DNA of 64,000 bases from Chitinophaga eiseniae (lineage in GTDB: Bacteria > Bacteroidota > Bacteroidia > Chitinophagales > Chitinophagaceae): assembly GCF_900167135.1 (NCBI RefSeq), contig NZ_FUWZ01000003.1:62001-126000 (forward strand), read 5' to 3'. A program made the position numbers and the translations under genes. Under the pieces are notes generated by a model that saw only the letters and a list, made by a program, of their open reading frames with translations, searched no databases and had not been told where the DNA came from. This document shows positions 60,329 to 64,000 of this stretch, piece by piece. Numbering within the stretch: position 1 is the stretch's first letter; each line of letters begins with the position of its first letter.

Positions 60329-61758
60329 AAATAAGCATTGCATTATTACTGCTGGTTTGCATAAGCCATTGGTTGCAGGCGCAGCAAGGGCTTGCAGACT
60401 CGCTTAAAGTACATGCCGGCGCAACCGGGACCATCGCCACAAAAGATTATATGCCGCTATGGCTGCTCTCCAACCGCTTTGGGACCATCAGCGACCGTAA
60501 AGGAGATCTGTCTGTACAGGTGGGATTCAGCAATCAGCAGGTATGGCAGGGACATTTCTATATAAAGTACGGGCTCGATGTATATAACAACAACCACGGG
60601 GAACATACCTTTATCGAACAGGGTTACCTGAAAGCAGGATATAAAAACTGGGAGATAAGGGCGGGACGGTACGAAGAAATCATTGGAGCATCAGATCCCT
60701 TGCTGGGCACCGGCTCTATGGGCGTCAGCGGCAATGCGCTGCCCATCCCCCGGATCGGACTGGCGGTAACCCAATACACGAATGTCCCCTTCCTGAAGGG
60801 CTGGCTGCAGTTCAAAGGCCTGATCAGCCACGGCTGGATGGGAGAAGAACAATTCATCAAAAACGCCTGGCTGCACGAAAAAAATTTCTATCTCCGCATC
60901 GGAAAAAATAAACTCAAATTATTTGGCGGCATACAACATTATGCCGTATGGGGCGGACACCGTAAAGACCTCCCTCCCATCACCCGCAGCTGGCAGGGGT
61001 TTATGGACGTATTGCTCGTAAAAACAAAGGATGACGGCACCGTAGGCAACACAGCGATACAACCCAACAGACCGGGTGATCACCGGGGAGTCATTGAAGG
61101 CGGGATCGATTGGGAAAACGAGCAACTGGCACTGCACCTTTATCAGCAGATGCCTTTCGAATCGGGACAAGGCATCGATATCCGGAACATTGACCGGCTG
61201 CTGGGTCTCGCTTTTACCAATAAGAAACCGGGCAGCTGGCTGAAAAAAATAACAGCAGAATTTATCTACACCAAACAGTCGAATGACTTTTATCTGCAAC
61301 GACTCAGGGAAAGCTACTATAACAATGGCGTATACCTTACCGGCTGGGATTATCATGATCGCATCATTGGCACTCCGCTGTTCATTGACAGAGACAGGGG
61401 ACAACATTACTTCCCAGGCATCAAACCGATGGACTGGGACCTGCCCAAAGATTCCCTCCGCGGAAAAGGCGGCAACATTATCAATAATCGTGTGGTAGGC
61501 GGGCATATCGGGTTACAGTACCATCTTACGGCAAAGTTAACAGGCAGAACACTGGTCACTTATACCAAGAACTACGGTACTTATACCAACCCGGCACTTT
61601 TTACCCCTGCCAAAAGCCAGTGGTATATGCTGGAAGAAGTCCACTACCTGCTCCCCGAAAAAGGGATCATACTCACCGCATCCGTGGCGGTGGACCAGGG
61701 TCAATTAACAGATAACGCCGGGTTTATGCTGAGTATGCTGTGGAGCTGGAAGAAATAA
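60325..61758 (+). CDS. wzi: Capsule assembly outer-membrane protein (Wzi family)
   Basis: A 477-residue protein with signal peptide 1-19 (ending LQAQQ). Its mature part is a long series of beta strands of a Wzi-type 18-strand barrel with a repeated pattern FGTISDRKGDLSVQVGF, then GLDVYNNNHGEHTFIEQGYLKAGYKNWEIR. Wzi anchors the polymer at the cell surface. The start codon ATG overlaps the wcaF stop (ATGA), so translation is coupled. Confidence 0.88.
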   Translation: MKISIALLLLVCISHWLQAQQGLADSLKVHAGATGTIATKDYMPLWLLSNRFGTISDRKGDLSVQVGFSNQQVWQGHFYIKYGLDVYNNNHGEHTFIEQGYLKAGYKNWEIRAGRYEEIIGASDPLLGTGSMGVSGNALPIPRIGLAVTQYTNVPFLKGWLQFKGLISHGWMGEEQFIKNAWLHEKNFYLRIGKNKLKLFGGIQHYAVWGGHRKDLPPITRSWQGFMDVLLVKTKDDGTVGNTAIQPNRPGDHRGVIEGGIDWENEQLALHLYQQMPFESGQGIDIRNIDRLLGLAFTNKKPGSWLKKITAEFIYTKQSNDFYLQRLRESYYNNGVYLTGWDYHDRIIGTPLFIDRDRGQHYFPGIKPMDWDLPKDSLRGKGGNIINNRVVGGHIGLQYHLTAKLTGRTLVTYTKNYGTYTNPALFTPAKSQWYMLEEVHYLLPEKGIILTASVAVDQGQLTDNAGFMLSMLWSWKK

Positions 61759-61776
61759 AATCTAAATATTACGTAT

Positions 61777-63000
61777 ATGGGTAAACGTGTATTGCTGATA
61801 GGTGGGAACTTTTCACCAGAGCCAACCGGCATCGGAAAATACAATGGTGAAATGATCCGCTGGCTGGCAAATAATGGTTATGACTGTACGGTTGTCACTA
61901 CCTATCCTTATTATCCGCAATGGGTGGTACAGCCTCCCTACGACCGCATGAAAAAACGGTTTAAAAAAGAAGTAGCCGGGAACATTACCATATATCGGTG
62001 CCCCCAGTATGTGCCAGCCGTGCCTTCCGGCAAAAAAAGAATATTGCAGGACGTCTCTTTTATTGCATCGGCCTTTATAAAGGTCCTGCAGCTAATAGGG
62101 ACCAGCAAATTTGACATCGTCATTACGGTAGCTCCGCCATTTCACCTGGGCTTGTTGGCTGTGCTTTACAAAAAACTGCGCGGCGCCGCCGTGGTATACC
62201 ACGTACAGGACCTTCAGATAGAGGCTGCCAGGGATTTAGCCATGATCCGGTCTAAACGCCTGATCAGCATGATGCTGAAACTGGAGCAACTGATTCTGCG
62301 CAATGCAGACCATATAAGTAGTATCGCGGATGGCATGATCCGGAAAATAAGTGATAAAACCGGCAGGGAAGTGCTGCTTTTTCCCAACTGGGTCGATATA
62401 GCACAGTTCCATCCTTTAACAAACAGGACAGCTTTGAAAGAAGCATTTGGTTTTTCGGCCACTGATAAAATTGTGTTGTATTCCGGCGCCATCGGCGAAA
62501 AGCAGGGACTGGAATCGTTACTGCACGCAGCCGCAACATGGCAACATCATCCGGAAGTAAGATTTCTGATCTGCGGGTCCGGACCGTATAAAGCCCAACT
62601 GGAACAGATGGCAGCACAAATGCAGCTAAAGAACATGACTTTCTTACCGCTGCAGCCTGCAGAACAGTTTAATCGTTTTCTGAATATGGCCGACGTACAC
62701 CTGGTTATCCAGAAGTCACACGCCAGTGATCTGGTGATGCCCTCCAAGCTCACTACCATACTGGCGGTAGGAGGCATAGCGCTGATCACGGCCAACGCAG
62801 GCACTGGTTTGCATGACCTGGTGAGCAGGCATAACATCGGTATACTGATAGATGCCGAAAACCAGGAAGCATTACGAGCCGGTATTGGAAAGGCGATATG
62901 GGAAAACACGACTGATATTGCAAGAAATGCACGCGATTATGCAGCGACCCACCTTTCCATTTCGGCCGTAATGACACGCTTTAAAGAACAGGTAGCATAG
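61777..63000 (+). CDS. wcaI: WcaI-family glycosyltransferase
   Basis: A 407-residue GT4 enzyme. The first part follows the WcaI pattern closely: NFSPEPTGIGKYNGEMIRWL, TTYPYYPQWVV, YRCPQYVPAVPSGKKRIL. The donor-binding half has LYSGAIGEKQGLESLL and KSHASDLVMPSKLTTILAVGG, the WcaI-type variant of the EX7E region. In colanic acid loci WcaI transfers a fucose or related sugar. It lies 18 bp after wzi. Confidence 0.9.
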   Translation: MGKRVLLIGGNFSPEPTGIGKYNGEMIRWLANNGYDCTVVTTYPYYPQWVVQPPYDRMKKRFKKEVAGNITIYRCPQYVPAVPSGKKRILQDVSFIASAFIKVLQLIGTSKFDIVITVAPPFHLGLLAVLYKKLRGAAVVYHVQDLQIEAARDLAMIRSKRLISMMLKLEQLILRNADHISSIADGMIRKISDKTGREVLLFPNWVDIAQFHPLTNRTALKEAFGFSATDKIVLYSGAIGEKQGLESLLHAAATWQHHPEVRFLICGSGPYKAQLEQMAAQMQLKNMTFLPLQPAEQFNRFLNMADVHLVIQKSHASDLVMPSKLTTILAVGGIALITANAGTGLHDLVSRHNIGILIDAENQEALRAGIGKAIWENTTDIARNARDYAATHLSISAVMTRFKEQVA

Positions 63001-63027
63001 CTTTTTTATTGATCAACCTTCTCTCTT

Positions 63028-64000
63028 ATGTTGAACCGATATCTCAAAATTTGCAGCATCCAGTTGATCGTGCTGGATTTTATTTTCCTGAATGCACTGT
63101 TTTTTCTCAGTAGCGCGTGGCTACAGCGATACGACCGTATGCAGGACATCAACGCAGACATTTTCCTTGTTGCGTCCAATCTCTCCTGGATGGTGGCGCT
63201 GTATACGACCGGCATCTATTTCCTGAGTCAGCAATTGTCATTTGACCGTATCGCGAGGAAAACGGTGCAGAGCATACTGTTGTATTTACTATTATTGTTA
63301 CTGTTCCTCTTTCTCTCCAAACAACTATACTCCCGGCTGTTTATTCTCATTTATTGTACAGGATTTATCCTGATGACGTTACTGGGCCGGTGGACTTTTT
63401 ACCGGGTCACCAACTTCATCATGCATCGCAGGGGGGTGGAAAAAAAGGTGGTGATCCTGGGGTATAACGATTTATCGAAAGAACTGGCGGGCAAGCTGCT
63501 GGAAGATAACAGCAACCTCAAATTCGAGGGCTATTTCGAAGAACACAGCAACGTACATGAGCTGTCATACTATCCGGTGATTGGCAACCTGGAAGCATGC
63601 GTACCTTATGCGCAGTCCAATAATATCCGCGAAATATACTCTACGCTATCGCCTGAAAAAATTCCATACCTGTATACTTTGGCCAGAGAGGCAGAATTGA
63701 ACCTGATCCACTTCCGCTTTGTGCCAGACTTCAAGTTGTTTGTAAACCGGCAGATCTTCGTAGATTACTTCAACAATATCCCGATTATTTCATTGCGCGC
63801 TGAGCCGCTGGACGATATCGCCAACCGGATACGGAAACGGCTATTTGATATTGTCTTCAGCAGTTTGGTGATCGTCTTCATCCTGAGCTGGCTGATCCCG
63901 TTGCTGGCGCTGCTGATCAGGCTGGAATCGGCAGGACCTGTATTTTTTATTCAGTATCGTACCGGCCGTAATAACCAGAATTTTCCCTGTTTAAAATTGC
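63028..64000 (+). CDS. Undecaprenyl-phosphate sugar phosphotransferase (WcaJ-like), cut by window end
   Basis: The first 324 residues of an initiating sugar-1-phosphate transferase. Four membrane helices (about 9-31, 47-67, 80-97, 103-121) are followed by a CoA-binding-like Rossmann part (KKVVILGYNDLSKELAGKLL, about 140-255). The catalytic bacterial sugar transferase domain starts about residue 270 (KRLFDIVFSSLVIVFILSWL, then GPVFFIQYRTGRN), and its C-terminal catalytic part lies beyond base 64000. This is the WcaJ/Wbap order. It would transfer glucose-1-phosphate or a related sugar to undecaprenyl phosphate and start each repeat unit. Substrate cannot be set without the missing end. Confidence 0.92.
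   Translation, partial: MLNRYLKICSIQLIVLDFIFLNALFFLSSAWLQRYDRMQDINADIFLVASNLSWMVALYTTGIYFLSQQLSFDRIARKTVQSILLYLLLLLLFLFLSKQLYSRLFILIYCTGFILMTLLGRWTFYRVTNFIMHRRGVEKKVVILGYNDLSKELAGKLLEDNSNLKFEGYFEEHSNVHELSYYPVIGNLEACVPYAQSNNIREIYSTLSPEKIPYLYTLAREAELNLIHFRFVPDFKLFVNRQIFVDYFNNIPIISLRAEPLDDIANRIRKRLFDIVFSSLVIVFILSWLIPLLALLIRLESAGPVFFIQYRTGRNNQNFPCLKL

Noticed and set aside
1..64000. CRISPR arrays, insertion sequences, tRNA or rRNA genes, phage genes
   Set aside because: No spaced direct repeats of 24-40 bp, no transposase, cloverleaf or rRNA-like stretch was recognised by reading both strands. A tRNA search program could still find one that was missed.

Overview
The window comes from a Bacteroidota chromosome, most likely Chitinophaga or a close relative in Chitinophagaceae. 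Signs are two SusC/SusD pairs, each driven by an ECF sigma/FecR pair; DUF4199 and DUF4369/TlpA proteins; a type B T9SS sorting domain; an UpxY-type antiterminator; and double-glycine-leader peptides of the Bacteroidota type. Genus assignment is inference from gene style. No rRNA, tRNA, CRISPR array, insertion sequence or prophage was recognised.

Left part (1-31,400). The window opens inside a TonB-dependent siderophore receptor (minus strand) with a 21-bp-spaced direct repeat upstream that looks like an AraC-type operator. Small hypothetical and DUF4199 membrane proteins follow. Next is the most unusual cassette (2,592-5,210): a three-part membrane protein (inactive C39-like domain, vitamin K epoxide reductase, thioredoxin) followed by two paralogous secreted-peptide genes, each with a GG leader and a ten-cysteine core. 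Cassette SusCD-1 (sigma, FecR, SusC, SusD; 5,497-12,297, plus) and SusCD-2 (sigma, FecR, SusC, SusD, two TlpA-like thioredoxin proteins; 23,940 down to 14,525, minus) flank a Crp/Fnr regulator, an SDR-family reductase and a DUF2200 gene. SusCD-2 carries a candidate antisense small RNA over the susC leader. Then come a divergent Lrp/AsnC regulator and phosphoenolpyruvate synthase, a gene scar (ECF sigma head next to class II aldolase tail), a membrane AraC regulator, a beta-barrel-like protein, an esterase-like lipoprotein, a DUF4345 protein and a SnoaL-like protein.

Middle (31,400-39,660). A compact plus-strand group encodes 6-phosphofructokinase II, an Nramp-related transporter with altered metal-site motifs, a HemG-like flavodoxin, an L,D-transpeptidase and a small zinc ribbon protein. 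Next are a lipoprotein with a MACPF pore-forming domain plus three DUF5648-like repeats, a T9SS cargo protein and a soluble histidine kinase.

Right part (39,660-64,000). A very AT-rich intergenic island separates the kinase from a divergent NarL-type response regulator. The same 13-bp element sits just before both start codons. The response regulator is followed by a long co-directional Wzx/Wzy-type exopolysaccharide locus: Wza, Wzc, UpxY, GDP-fucose and UDP-glucuronate synthesis (manC, fcl, ugd, gmd), flippase, polymerase, six or more glycosyltransferases, pyruvyl- and acetyltransferases, Wzi, WcaI and a WcaJ-like initiating transferase cut by the window end. The set suggests an acidic, fucose- and glucuronate-containing polymer resembling colanic acid.
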